Positions 21,389-32,760 of a DNA stretch of 64,000 nt are shown here, in pieces (the stretch's first letter is position 1; the number at the start of each line of letters is the position of its first letter). The stretch comes from Bifidobacterium sp. ESL0775 (lineage in GTDB: Bacteria > Actinomycetota > Actinomycetes > Actinomycetales > Bifidobacteriaceae): positions 868,001 through 932,000 of the forward strand of contig NZ_CP113917.1 in the NCBI RefSeq assembly GCF_029395475.1. The letters run 5' to 3'. Position numbers and translations under genes: made by a program. Below the pieces are notes generated by a model, which saw only the letters and a program-made list of their open reading frames with translations, was not told the DNA's origin and made no database searches.

Positions 21389-22126
21389 TCAGACCCGAGA
21401 CCCGTCGTCGAAATAATCCGTCCGTGTCTGCGAATGGCCTTTGTGCAGGCTCAGCAGCCCCACGCCGCCGATCAGGGCGCATAGGCCGAAGACGAGCCCC
21501 AGGATGCTGGCGAACCTTGGGAAGAACACCGCCGCGATCAGGCCCGCGATGCCGGCGATGAGCAACGCCCAGAACACGACCTTCACGGGGTCGAGATGGC
21601 CGAGGTCGGGGTTCGGCGGCGTGAAATCGTCGAGCCGGTCCATCACATCGTCGGTGTCGAGCCAGCTGGAGCCCTCGAAATCGCGTGGGCCATGCTGTTT
21701 TGAAGACGAGGATGAGAACCCATCCGCGAAGGAATCCGCCGTGATGTCCTCGACCGAAAGCAACGCCTTCTTCTCCTCGCGTTTCGCGCGTTTCTCGAAG
21801 CGCTTGGCGTTGCGCGAGCTGCTGATGTCGTCGAGGTCATCGGCGTGCTCGGCCTCGAACTGTTTCCACAAGGCCTCGTCGTCGGTCTCGTCACCCGTGC
21901 TTTCCGCCGAGGGGTCACTCGAAGCGCCGTCGGTGTTGTCGCTTGGATGTTCTTGATTGCTGCGGTTGCCATCCGATGGCTTCTGATGCCCATCGTGGTT
22001 CTTCTGATTCTGTGGCTGGCCTGGCTTCCCATTGTTCGGCGTGGACTCGCCATCCGTCGATGCGGCATGGGAATCGGCGTCGCGCCGCTGGTCGTCAGCG
22101 TTGTTGCTATCCTTGAGGCTAGTCAT
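21389..22126 (-). CDS. Hypothetical membrane protein, two C-terminal TM helices
   Basis: Not recognised. The 245-residue product has a long hydrophilic N-terminal part rich in Asp, Ser, Asn, Gln and Glu (to residue ~165), including a short basic patch RNAKRFEKRAKREEKKALL. Two adjacent membrane helices follow (VFWALLIAGIAGLIAAVFF and ILGLVFGLCALIGGVGLLSL) and then a short tail. The start was set at MTSLKDSN because the frame upstream of it has no family-like content. It is divergent from the acyltransferase (87 bases) and convergent with secA. It may be a bifidobacterial conserved protein; no function is proposed. Confidence 0.7.
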   Translation of the reverse strand: MTSLKDSNNADDQRRDADSHAASTDGESTPNNGKPGQPQNQKNHDGHQKPSDGNRSNQEHPSDNTDGASSDPSAESTGDETDDEALWKQFEAEHADDLDDISSSRNAKRFEKRAKREEKKALLSVEDITADSFADGFSSSSSKQHGPRDFEGSSWLDTDDVMDRLDDFTPPNPDLGHLDPVKVVFWALLIAGIAGLIAAVFFPRFASILGLVFGLCALIGGVGLLSLHKGHSQTRTDYFDDGSRV

Positions 22127-22212
22127 ACCGTCCACTCTAACCCAGCGGTCGGCCAATTGAGATGTAATACGCACGGCCGTGAGATGTCCGTGATTCAAGG
22201 AGGGAAGAGCTC

Positions 22213-22917
22213 GTGCTCTATTGGTTCTTTGTCCGTGGACTTGGCCCGCTTGCGCGCTGGCGCATGCATCCGCAGGGCGTCGGCGTCGGTAACATCCCCA
22301 AAACCGGCGGTGGCATCATCGCCGCGAACCATCTGGCCGTCATCGACGACGCGCTCATCCCGCTCACGAGCCCGCGTATGGTCCATTTCATGGGCAAGGC
22401 CGAGTATTTCGAGGGCAAGGGCATCAAGGGCAGGTTCATCAAGTGGTGGTTCACCTCGGTGGGGGTGTTCCCGGTCGACCGTTCAGGCGGCTCGAAATCA
22501 CTGGGGGCGCTCGCACACGCGCGTGAGATCATCGAGGACGGCCATCTCTTCGGCATCCACGTCGAGGGCACGCGCAGCCCCGATGGCAGGCTGTATCGCG
22601 GCCATACGGGCGTGGCCAAGCTCGCGCTGGAGACTGGTTGCGACATCATTCCCACGGCCGTCGTCGGCAGCAGACAGATCCAGATGCCCGGCCAGGTGAT
22701 TCCGAGTTCCGGGCACACCAAAGTGATCTACGGCAGGCCGATCTCGGTTAAAAAGGTCGATCCGGATACCATCACCCACGAGGAGCTGCGCGAGTTGACC
22801 GACCATGTCGTCTCCGAGATTGCCAAGATCAGCGGGCAGGAATATGTCGACGAATACGCTCAGACTGTCAAGGCGAGGATGAAAAAGGAAGCGCAGGCCA
22901 AGCAAATCGCCAAATAG
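22213..22917 (+). CDS. plsC: 1-acyl-sn-glycerol-3-phosphate acyltransferase
   Basis: This enzyme acylates lysophosphatidic acid to phosphatidic acid, early in phospholipid synthesis. The PlsC motif NHLAVID (catalytic H-x4-D) is at about residue 38, with VFPVDRSGGS and the substrate-binding EGTRSPDGRLYRGHTG downstream. The product is 234 residues, translated from GTG 22213 with AAGGAGGGAAG shortly upstream. It is convergent with the PASTA kinase gene; the ~200 bases between them show no clear terminator. Confidence 0.92.
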   Translation: MLYWFFVRGLGPLARWRMHPQGVGVGNIPKTGGGIIAANHLAVIDDALIPLTSPRMVHFMGKAEYFEGKGIKGRFIKWWFTSVGVFPVDRSGGSKSLGALAHAREIIEDGHLFGIHVEGTRSPDGRLYRGHTGVAKLALETGCDIIPTAVVGSRQIQMPGQVIPSSGHTKVIYGRPISVKKVDPDTITHEELRELTDHVVSEIAKISGQEYVDEYAQTVKARMKKEAQAKQIAK

Positions 22918-23115
22918 CCGGTCAAATTAGTGTTCCGAAGTATAGACGATAAGCAGGTTTCAGCAAGCTGGAGTGGTGTTTTCGTCACATTTTGTATGAC
23001 AACCAGTTTGTATTGAATGTGCCCGTGGCAACGTATCGTCCATCAGGGAATAGAGAAAAGCACAACCACCGAACGGTCATTCCAGGGAATTACTATCGCT
23101 AGATTCCAGTGTTTT

Positions 23116-25521
23116 TCACACCACGGTGAGTGTGACGACGGTGGGGTTGCCGTCATCGCCGCGCACGCGCACTTGCTGGCCGGGGTCGGGGGACTGGAGG
23201 CGGACCTGATGGGTGAAATCGCCCAAAGGCGCCGAGATCTTGACTTTGAGTCCCAATGCCTCCAACGTCTTTTGGGCGTCGTTCTCGTTCTTGCCACGCA
23301 CATCCGGCATGGTCACCGTCTCCGGTCCTTTGGAGACCACGACGTCCACCTGGTCGCCCCAATGCAGCTGTGTGCCGGCCTTGACCGAAGTCGAGATGAT
23401 GGAGCCCGCGGGCACCGAATCGCTGAATTGCTCGCTGTAGTTGGGCTTGAGCTTGGCGTCATCGAACGCGGCCTGCGCGTCGTCCTTGGAGCGTCCCGTC
23501 ACGTCGGGCATGCTCACGGGCATCGGCCCTTTGGAAAGCACCAGCGTCACCTTACTGTTGTGCGTGATGGTGGTGCCGGGCTTGGGGGAAACGGATTTCG
23601 CCGCGCCCTCGGGGAGGTCCTCACTGTACTCGTCCTTGCTTTCCTCGTGGACGATATTCGTGAAACCGGCCTGCGAGAGCGCCTCCAACGGCTTCTTGCC
23701 ATCGGCGCTCGACGGGTCGAGGATGTCCTTGGGTATGGTGACGTGTCGGACGCCCTTGGAGACGACCACCTTGAGTTTCGCGTCGGTGCGCTTGCTCACC
23801 CGGCCGCCCACGTCGCCGGGGTCGGTGGAGATGACCTTGCCCTTGGCCACTTTGTCGCTGAACTGTTCGGAGGTCTCGTAAGGGACACCGGCCACTTTGA
23901 GCGTGCTCTCATACGGTTTCCACTTCACATCGGTGATGCGGCAGGCGCTGTTGGAGGCGCAGTTGAGGTCTTCTGGCTTGGGCACGCTGTAGTAGCTGCC
24001 GGGACCCAGGAAATACCACCACGCCACGCCGCCTGCGCCAAGCACGGCCAGAAGGGCCAGGATGATGGTTGTGATGATGACCGGTTTGCGTAGTTTCGAG
24101 GGCTTGCCGGATTTGGTTGTGCCTTTCGCCGTGTCTTTTCCGGTGGTGGAGGCCTCCGCTTGGGCCTCGACCGGGGCGTCCATCAGGCCGATGGACATGG
24201 TCGGATTGTTCGCCGCCGCCGTGCCGTCGTTGGCCAAGGTGCGAGCGTCGAGGGCCTGTGTGGCGGCGTTGGGCGCGGATTGGCGTTCGTAGGTGCCGGG
24301 CGGCATGGTCTGCGTCGCCGTGTATGGCGATGGGGATGTGGAGGGTGCCGTGTCCGATGGACTCGGGGGAGCCTGGGGAATGTCCGAAACGCCATACGTG
24401 GCGGTCGGTGACTGGATATTGGATCCGTTTGACGTCGAAGGTGCCGTCGTTGGAACGGAGGCAGGGGCTGGCGGTGCCGGAATTTCGGACTGATAGCCAG
24501 TAGGGTTGTCGGCGGGCTTGGTGTCGGGAACGGGGGAGGCTGTGGCGGTTGCGGCGTTTGTGGTGATAGGGGCCGGTGCCGCGGTGCCGACAAGCGGGGA
24601 AGTGGTGCCCTCGCCGTTGGCTTGTGTTCCGTCGCCTGACGGGATGTAGCGGTATTGCCATCCTTCGGTGCTGATACGCGAGCTGAGCGTCTTCAGCTCC
24701 TGCAGGGCCGCTCCGGCATCGGTTGGCCGTGCCTCGACGGTACGGGCCGTCAGATGGCCGATAAACGCCGAAATAGAGGGATCTATGCCGGGGCAGACGG
24801 TCTGGAGCGCGGGAACGTCCTCGTGGACATGCTTGAAGACCATTGTCACGGGGTTGTCGGAAGTGAACGGCACGCGCCCGGCCAGCATCTCCCAGGCCAT
24901 GATGCCCACGGAATACAGGTCGCCCTGCGGGGTGGCGAGGTTGTTTTCGATCATCTCCGGGGCCAGATACGCGGCCGTGCCCAAGAGCATGCCGGTGGTG
25001 GAAAGCGTCGCCTCGCTCATCGCCTTGGCCAAGCCGAAATCGGTGATCTGCACGCGTCCGCGGTCGTTCAGCAAAATATTTTCCGGTTTGATGTCGCGGT
25101 GGACCACGCCGGCGCGGTGGGCGCTCGCCAGTCCGTCAAGCGTCTGGGAGATGATGCGCACCGTCTCATGGACGCTGAAGGTGCCACGTTCGTTCATCTC
25201 GTGGCGCAGGTTGACGCCGTGCACGTATTCCATCACCAGGTAGTCGCGTCCGCCGGCCGTGCCTGAATCGTAGACCTGCACGATATGCGGGTTGCTGATG
25301 GCCGCGGCGCTGCGGGCCTCGCGGTGGAAGCGGGCGACGAACTGGTCGCGGTGCGGGCCTTGCGCCAGTTGCGTGTGCATCACCTTGATCGCCACGACGC
25401 GTTCGAGCCGTTCGTCCTTCGCCTTGTAGACCGTGGCCATGCCGCCGTCGGCGATCGGTCCGAGGACGCGGTAGCGCCCGTCGATCAGATCGCTTTGTGG
25501 CTCGTTATCGGCTTCGCTCAT
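23116..25521 (-). CDS. pknB: PASTA-domain serine/threonine protein kinase (PknB type)
   Basis: This 801-residue receptor-like kinase is predicted to coordinate cell-wall growth and division by sensing muropeptides or lipid II. The kinase domain occupies ~17-280, with invariant Lys46 (VVAIKVM), HRDIKPEN (Asp143) and DFGLAK (Asp161). A Pro/Thr/Ser-rich linker (~290-470) leads to one membrane helix at ~478-500. Four extracellular PASTA repeats follow; the third and fourth begin MPVSMPDVTGRSKDDA and TVTMPDVRGKNENDA. It lies downstream of the polyprenyl synthase gene on the same strand (164 bases), so lipid-carrier synthesis and wall signalling may be co-expressed. Confidence 0.95.
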   Translation of the reverse strand: MSEADNEPQSDLIDGRYRVLGPIADGGMATVYKAKDERLERVVAIKVMHTQLAQGPHRDQFVARFHREARSAAAISNPHIVQVYDSGTAGGRDYLVMEYVHGVNLRHEMNERGTFSVHETVRIISQTLDGLASAHRAGVVHRDIKPENILLNDRGRVQITDFGLAKAMSEATLSTTGMLLGTAAYLAPEMIENNLATPQGDLYSVGIMAWEMLAGRVPFTSDNPVTMVFKHVHEDVPALQTVCPGIDPSISAFIGHLTARTVEARPTDAGAALQELKTLSSRISTEGWQYRYIPSGDGTQANGEGTTSPLVGTAAPAPITTNAATATASPVPDTKPADNPTGYQSEIPAPPAPASVPTTAPSTSNGSNIQSPTATYGVSDIPQAPPSPSDTAPSTSPSPYTATQTMPPGTYERQSAPNAATQALDARTLANDGTAAANNPTMSIGLMDAPVEAQAEASTTGKDTAKGTTKSGKPSKLRKPVIITTIILALLAVLGAGGVAWWYFLGPGSYYSVPKPEDLNCASNSACRITDVKWKPYESTLKVAGVPYETSEQFSDKVAKGKVISTDPGDVGGRVSKRTDAKLKVVVSKGVRHVTIPKDILDPSSADGKKPLEALSQAGFTNIVHEESKDEYSEDLPEGAAKSVSPKPGTTITHNSKVTLVLSKGPMPVSMPDVTGRSKDDAQAAFDDAKLKPNYSEQFSDSVPAGSIISTSVKAGTQLHWGDQVDVVVSKGPETVTMPDVRGKNENDAQKTLEALGLKVKISAPLGDFTHQVRLQSPDPGQQVRVRGDDGNPTVVTLTVV

Positions 25522-25685
25522 GGCTTGGTTGCTGTTCCTTGGCTATTGATGGGTACGAATGTCTCAATATTACATGCGGCAAGGTACGGAAGGGTTTCGG
25601 TCGAAGATGAGTTATGATGGATTATTTTTTAATTATTCATGATAGGTTGTATGCAAGTGCGGCTCGCTCTCGTGAAGTGACGTGG

Positions 25686-26813
25686 TCACCTCAGATCAGA
25701 GGGAATGAAACGTACGCAGGCTGAGGTGAGTATTTCACGGCCTTGTGTTGTCATGGCAAGGTTGTCCATCGCTGATTCCGCTTGATGCCAAAGGTCTTTG
25801 ATACGACGATGTGAAAGCTCGATGGCACCGGTTGTCTCGAAAAGACCGAGCGCTTTGCGCACATCGTCATCGCTTCTGGTGGGTTGGGCATACATCCTGA
25901 TAAGCGCGCCACGGTCCTTCTCATCGGCCAGGCGCAAGGCGTCGGCGAGCAGCACGGTGTGCTTGGCCTCGCGTACGTCGCCGCCGATTGGTTTGCCGCT
26001 GTTTTTGCCGGTCACGTCGATGAGGTCGTCGGCCAACTGGAACGCCACTCCCAACGGCAGCCCGATGTCCCACGCGTTCCGGTGCGCGTCTTCGGGAGGC
26101 ATTCCCGCCGCGCAAAGCCCAAGCTCAAGAGGGGCGATGGTGGTGTAGCTGGCGGTCTTCCATTTGAAGACATCGAGCGAGGCGTCGATCAGCTCGTCGG
26201 GCTCATCGAGGCTGATGGTCTCCGCGCCCAAATCCAACGTCTGGCCGATTTCGACGGCCCGTTGCATTTGAAGGAAGGTGCGCAGATTGGCATCGGCGTG
26301 GTGCAACGCCGGGCTTTCCAGGGTGTGTGCGGCGATGTCGGCTGAGGCGGTGGCGAGCATGTTGCCGAGCATCAGCGCCAGTCCGGTTCCGAAGTTCCGG
26401 GGTGCGTTTGCCCGAGACAAAGCGACATGGGCACTTTCCCGGCCCCGGCGCTCCGGCGAATCGTCGATGATGTCGTCGTGGATCAGGGCGCTGGTCTGGT
26501 AGATCTCGATGGCGCAGGCGAGGTCCAGCATGGCTTGAGGAACACCCTCAGGATTGCCGGCGGTTTGGGTGGGGTTGCCCGAATCGGTTGTTTTGGGGGA
26601 TGTCGAGGTGTCATACGAATCGAACGCGGCCAAGGAAAGCAAAGCGCGAAGCCGTTTGCCGCCCTGGTTGGCCGTCATGCCCTCGTCCATCACCGCTTGC
26701 AAGGTCGGCTTGAGGCTTGCCGCCACATCGTCCGCGTCATGGCCTTGCATCCAGCCCTCGGTCAGTTCGCCGATGCGTCGGTCGACAACGTGGTTATCCA
26801 CTCTTGCTTGCAT
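25686..26813 (-). CDS. Polyprenyl diphosphate synthase (geranylgeranyl diphosphate synthase type)
   Basis: Trans-isoprenyl diphosphate synthases condense isopentenyl diphosphate with allylic diphosphates. The first Asp-rich motif is seen in ALIHDDIIDDSPERRG (DDxxD), and the second in FQLADDLIDVTGK (DDxxD). The GGKRLRALLSL stretch binds IPP. The product is 375 residues. ATG 26813 has GGGG a few bases upstream; the open frame extends 9 codons further but without family similarity. Chain length cannot be fixed from sequence alone. It precedes the PASTA kinase gene and is divergent from the DUF4192 gene. Confidence 0.9.
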   Translation of the reverse strand: MQARVDNHVVDRRIGELTEGWMQGHDADDVAASLKPTLQAVMDEGMTANQGGKRLRALLSLAAFDSYDTSTSPKTTDSGNPTQTAGNPEGVPQAMLDLACAIEIYQTSALIHDDIIDDSPERRGRESAHVALSRANAPRNFGTGLALMLGNMLATASADIAAHTLESPALHHADANLRTFLQMQRAVEIGQTLDLGAETISLDEPDELIDASLDVFKWKTASYTTIAPLELGLCAAGMPPEDAHRNAWDIGLPLGVAFQLADDLIDVTGKNSGKPIGGDVREAKHTVLLADALRLADEKDRGALIRMYAQPTRSDDDVRKALGLFETTGAIELSHRRIKDLWHQAESAMDNLAMTTQGREILTSACVRFIPSDLR

Positions 26814-27023
26814 AAGCCCCAAGATTATCCACATCGCCATACTTGGCTATCCACATCGGTATATCTCCCCATGGAACGGCGGATTTCCAACGCTAAGAAG
26901 CGTTCGACCACAGTGGCCGGAAATCACGCGGAAATCGCGGAAAATGTGCCATAGTGAATCGAACGGGAAGTTTCCACCTTGACCAGCGGCCAAGGACAAA
27001 CCAAGCACAACAGGAGGAACGAT

Positions 27024-27947
27024 ATGGCACAGCGATCATCGAGCGACATCATGGATGAATCAGAGGAAAGGAGCTCGGCATCGAAGCCGACAACCCGGAA
27101 AACAAGTGGGAATAGCGGCAAAAGAAGAGGATCAGGGAAACGCCATGCCAGTGGAACCGGGAATGGTGGAGGGCCGGGAAGGGGCGGCAAGGCGGGCAAG
27201 CGCTCTCCGCGTCGAGCCCCCATTGGCACACACCGATGCCCTCCGGCCGGCCTGAGGGAAGAGAATCCGGCTTCCGGCCCATCGGATCGGCGGTGCATTC
27301 CGTCCGACCTTGACGGTTGTTTCGCCGCCGTCGCCGATGAGGCTTGGACGCAACAGGACGATGACGAGCTGGAGGCCCTGGCCCGCCGGTTGCAACATCG
27401 CAAGATGGAGGAGGGTATCGCCAAGGCCAACCGCGATTGGCTCGATGCGCCTTTCGACGAATGGAACGGCAATCTTGAAAGTCATGTGCACCACATGTCG
27501 GAAGAACACGCGGCCGAGCTTTGCGTGGCCATGGCAGACATGCTCTCCGCACGCGACGCCCTGATCATGTCGCTGGTGGGCGGTGCACGGACGGTGGTCG
27601 ACACCAAGGCGATGCTCGATCTGGCCTCGAGCCCGCATGACCCGGCCAATGTCATCCGGCTCTACCGCCTGCTCGATCGCGCCTTCAACGACGCCGACTG
27701 CTCACCCGACCCGGAGCGCTGCGCGTGTGGCATCGACATGCTTGACGGCATGGCCAGCCAGGTTTGTGGGCGCTTCGAAGTGCAACCGTTGACCGTGGCG
27801 GCGTATGGCTCATGGTGGCTGGGCAGCGATGACGCCCTCGACTATGCCACGCGTGCGCTTGAGGTCGATGGGCAGTGCACATTGGCGCGTATCATCTGCT
27901 CCGCCCTGGCCCAAGGATTGAGGCCCGCCTGGCGTTTGAAATGCTGA
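27024..27947 (+). CDS. DUF4192-like protein
   Basis: The 307-residue product has a basic, Gly/Arg/Lys-rich disordered N-terminus (~1-100). The C-terminal domain contains MLSARDALIMSLVGG, then AYGSWWLGSDDALDYATRAL and LARIICSALAQGLRP. This is the pattern I recall for actinobacterial DUF4192 proteins, whose function is unknown. AGGAGG precedes ATG 27024. It lies directly ahead of the primary sigma factor gene, in the same direction but separated by ~215 AT-rich bases, and is divergent from the polyprenyl synthase. Confidence 0.65.
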   Translation: MAQRSSSDIMDESEERSSASKPTTRKTSGNSGKRRGSGKRHASGTGNGGGPGRGGKAGKRSPRRAPIGTHRCPPAGLREENPASGPSDRRCIPSDLDGCFAAVADEAWTQQDDDELEALARRLQHRKMEEGIAKANRDWLDAPFDEWNGNLESHVHHMSEEHAAELCVAMADMLSARDALIMSLVGGARTVVDTKAMLDLASSPHDPANVIRLYRLLDRAFNDADCSPDPERCACGIDMLDGMASQVCGRFEVQPLTVAAYGSWWLGSDDALDYATRALEVDGQCTLARIICSALAQGLRPAWRLKC

Positions 27948-28163
27948 TGGAGGAAGGCGTTGACGGCATTTTGACGGGGTTCGGTTTGAGGCTTTGTTGG
28001 CGAATGGGTCATTTTGATATTTTTTGACGAAAGGATTTGCGGTTATCGGGAATAATCGTCCTGATGAGATGGTTGACTCTTATAGTCACAAAATTTGTAA
28101 TATGGCGTATTTGCGTGTTTTTTAGATGCGTGGAGCAATCGGATTCACTTGAGGAGGACAAGT

Positions 28164-29807
<1,644 letters not shown>

Positions 29808-29819
29808 TCGCTTTGGATG

Positions 29820-29844
29820 CCCGCCGTTTCGTACGGCGGGTTTT
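29820..29844 (+). terminator. Intrinsic terminator after rpoD
   Basis: CCCGCCGT pairs with ACGGCGGG around a TTCGT loop, followed directly by TTTT. Confidence 0.9.
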
Positions 29845-29995
29845 CCATATTGTATGGACGGAGAAATGCTGGGAATTCAACGTTTCGTAGTTGTTTTCCG
29901 ATAGGTGTGAAACGGTGTTGGCGAGGCTGTTGGGTATCCTGATAATTCGTGGCCAAGAGCCTGACAGACAAAATTTGAGGTAGGTATAGAAGCGA

Positions 29996-32485
29996 ATGGT
30001 TGAGGAATACAGTGCCAAGAACCTGTCCGTGCTGGAAGGGCTTGACGCCGTGCGCAAACGCCCCGGCATGTATATCGGCACCACCGATAGCCAGGGACTC
30101 ATGCACTGCCTGTGGGAGATCATCGACAACTCCGTCGACGAGGCGCTCGCTGGCGCCTGCGACAAGATCGTGGTCACCCTGCATACCGACGGTTCCATCG
30201 AAGTGGCCGACAACGGCCGTGGCATTCCCGTCGACGTCGAAAAGAAGACCAAGCTCACCGGTGTCGAGGTCGTGCTGACCAAGCTGCACGCCGGCGCGAA
30301 ATTCGGCAATTCCTCGTATGGCGCTTCCGGTGGCCTGCACGGCGTCGGCTCCTCTGTCGTCAACGCCTTGAGCTCACGCCTCGATGTCGAGGTCGACCGC
30401 AACGGCAAGACCTACCACATGGCGTTCCATCAAGGCCATCCCGGGGTTTATGACGATCCGGACGCCGAACACCGCTCGCCGGACAACAAATTCAAGAAGA
30501 CCCGCAAAGGCAAGCCGACCGACCTTGAGGTCATCGGCAAGGTGTCGCGCAAGACCACCGGCACCCGCATCCGTTACTGGGCCGACCCCGAGATCTTCAA
30601 CGACACCGCCCGTTTCAGCTACGAGCAGCTCATCGACCGTGTGCGCCAGACCAGCTTCCTTGTGCCGGGCTTGAAGATCGTGGTCATCGACGAGAACATC
30701 CCCGAGACCGGTGACGCCGCCGTCGATGACATGTTCGAGGTCGACGCGCCCCAGCCCGAGGAATCTTCCACCGGTGATGGTTCGGACGGCGTGGATGCCG
30801 CTAAGACTGCTAAGACCCCTACGTTGGCCTCCGCTTTCGATGATGACGATGATTCAGCGGTTCCATTCGATGACTCCGCGGTTTCGTTCGGTGACTCCGA
30901 AAAAGATGGGGCGAATGACGATGAGGAATTATTGGAAGATGATGATCAAGCCAACACGGCTGATGATGACTCCGAAACCGCAGAAGATGACGATGCTCAT
31001 TCCTTGGACGAAACCCAAGACAGCCATGAAGGCGAAAGCGGCACCGAAGCCAATGCTTCCCTGAACGTTGAAACGGACGGGGCTCTGGAACGACCGCACA
31101 AGCGCGTCGAGGAATTCCTGCACACCGGTGGCGTTAAGGACTTCGTCGATTTCCTTTCCCACGGCGAACCGGTCTCGACGGTCTGGAGCATCGCCGGCGA
31201 CGCCACCTACACCGAGGAAACGCAGGCGGTCGACACGAACGGCGACCTGCACGCTGAGAAGATCAAGCGCGACTGCTCGGTCAACATCGCCTTGCGCTGG
31301 GTCAATGGCTACGACACCACCATCCGCAGTTTCGTCAACGTGGTGGAGACGCCCGGCGGCGGCATGCACGTCGACGGCTTCCTGCAAAGCATCACCAAGC
31401 AGGTCCGCAAGGCCGTCGAAGCCAATGCCCGCAAGCTCAAAGTCAACTTGAAAGACACCAAAAACAAGGTCGAGCGCGACGACATCCTCGCCGGCCTTGT
31501 CGCCGTGGTCACCGTGCGCATCGCCGAACCGCAGTTCCAGGGCCAGACCAAGGACGTGCTCGGTACGGCCCCCGTCCGCCCGATAGTCGCCAGAATGACC
31601 GACAAACAGTTCGGCGAGATGATCAACGGGACACGGCGTGGCTTCAAGGAGCAATCCGGACGGGTGCTTGAAAAGATCGTCGGCGAGATGCACGCCCGCA
31701 TTCAGGCACGCAAGACCAAAGAGGTCACCCGCCGCAAGAACGCGCTCGAATCCGCCTCCATGCCCGCCAAGCTCTCCGACTGCCAACCGGGCAACGACGA
31801 CGTGGCCGAACTGTTCATCGTCGAGGGCGATTCCGCACTTGGCACCGCCAAGGCCGCCCGCAACTCCGGCTTCCAGGCGCTCCTGCCGATTCGTGGCAAG
31901 ATTTTGAACGTGCAGAAGGCCAGCATGACCCAGATCCTCGCCAACAAGGAGTGCTCGGCCATCATTCAGGTCATCGGCGCCGGCTCCGGCGCGAACTTCG
32001 ACGTCACCCAGACCCGCTACGACAAGGTCATCATGATGACCGATGCCGATGTCGACGGCGCACATATTCGTATCTTATTGCTGACGCTCTTCTACCGCTT
32101 CATGCGCCCGCTCATCTCGCACGGCCACGTCTACGCCGCCGTGCCGCCGCTGCACCGCATCGCCTTGGCCGGCAAACACAAGGGCGAGTTCATCTACACC
32201 TATTCCGACGACGAACTGGCCGGCAAGCTCGCCGACCTCGACAAGAAAGGCATCGCCTACAACCCCGACGTGCAGCGCTACAAGGGTCTTGGAGAGATGG
32301 ATGCCGATCAGCTGGCCGACACCACCATGGATCCGCGCACCCGCATGCTCCGTCGCATTTCGATGGAGGAAGCTGAGGACGCCAGCGGTATCTTCACTCT
32401 CCTCATGGGCGATGAGGTACCGCCGCGTCGTCAGTTCATCGTCGATAACGCCGACGATTTCGACCGCACCAAGATCGACACCTGA
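29996..32485 (+). CDS. parE: DNA topoisomerase IV subunit B (ParE), with acidic insertion
   Basis: This is the ATPase subunit of topoisomerase IV, which decatenates daughter chromosomes. The GHKL domain has IDNSVDEALAG and ADNGRGIPV; the TOPRIM domain has FIVEGDSALGTAKAARN and MMTDADVDGAHIRI. The 829-residue length exceeds the usual ~650-700 because residues ~240-365 form a highly acidic, low-complexity insertion between the ATPase and transducer parts. Here about a third of the residues are Asp or Glu, with runs of D. Location behind rpoD, with parC further downstream, follows the actinobacterial order and separates it from the gyrB expected near the origin. Confidence 0.93.
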   Translation: MVEEYSAKNLSVLEGLDAVRKRPGMYIGTTDSQGLMHCLWEIIDNSVDEALAGACDKIVVTLHTDGSIEVADNGRGIPVDVEKKTKLTGVEVVLTKLHAGAKFGNSSYGASGGLHGVGSSVVNALSSRLDVEVDRNGKTYHMAFHQGHPGVYDDPDAEHRSPDNKFKKTRKGKPTDLEVIGKVSRKTTGTRIRYWADPEIFNDTARFSYEQLIDRVRQTSFLVPGLKIVVIDENIPETGDAAVDDMFEVDAPQPEESSTGDGSDGVDAAKTAKTPTLASAFDDDDDSAVPFDDSAVSFGDSEKDGANDDEELLEDDDQANTADDDSETAEDDDAHSLDETQDSHEGESGTEANASLNVETDGALERPHKRVEEFLHTGGVKDFVDFLSHGEPVSTVWSIAGDATYTEETQAVDTNGDLHAEKIKRDCSVNIALRWVNGYDTTIRSFVNVVETPGGGMHVDGFLQSITKQVRKAVEANARKLKVNLKDTKNKVERDDILAGLVAVVTVRIAEPQFQGQTKDVLGTAPVRPIVARMTDKQFGEMINGTRRGFKEQSGRVLEKIVGEMHARIQARKTKEVTRRKNALESASMPAKLSDCQPGNDDVAELFIVEGDSALGTAKAARNSGFQALLPIRGKILNVQKASMTQILANKECSAIIQVIGAGSGANFDVTQTRYDKVIMMTDADVDGAHIRILLLTLFYRFMRPLISHGHVYAAVPPLHRIALAGKHKGEFIYTYSDDELAGKLADLDKKGIAYNPDVQRYKGLGEMDADQLADTTMDPRTRMLRRISMEEAEDASGIFTLLMGDEVPPRRQFIVDNADDFDRTKIDT

Positions 32486-32701
32486 TTCCTTGATGGTGGT
32501 TTGCGTAGGCTTCTCGACCCTGCGCGTGATCAGAAGCCAAGGGCTTCCACTCCGTTCAGTCAAGTTTTTGCCTTTGTTTTCATTCGTCGTGGCGTGTGTG
32601 GCGGTGTGACTTCCCGTCTGCTTTCATATTATGAGATTCGTTTCGTCGGCCCATTAAGGTTCGTCGTTACCTGTGTGCGATAATGAAAACGTTGTCTTTT
32701 T

Positions 32702-32736
32702 GGTTTTCGACATCGCGATAACTGATATCGAAAACC
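32702..32736. promoter_or_regulatory. Palindrome upstream of MFS transporter gene
   Basis: GGTTTTCGA (32702-32710) is repeated inverted as TCGAAAACC (32728-32736), with an additional ATC/GAT pair inside. It ends 24 bases before the GTG start, with CGAAGGAG between. It may be an operator for an unlinked regulator or an mRNA leader hairpin. The rest of 32486-32760 shows a weak GGCTTCT/AGAAGCC inverted repeat and no gene. Confidence 0.5.
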
Positions 32737-32760
32737 GCGTCATGACCCGAAGGAGTCATC

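Noticed and set aside
22918..23115. Gap between plsC and the PASTA kinase gene checked for a terminator
   Set aside because: No stem longer than a few bases with a T-run is visible, so none is reported.
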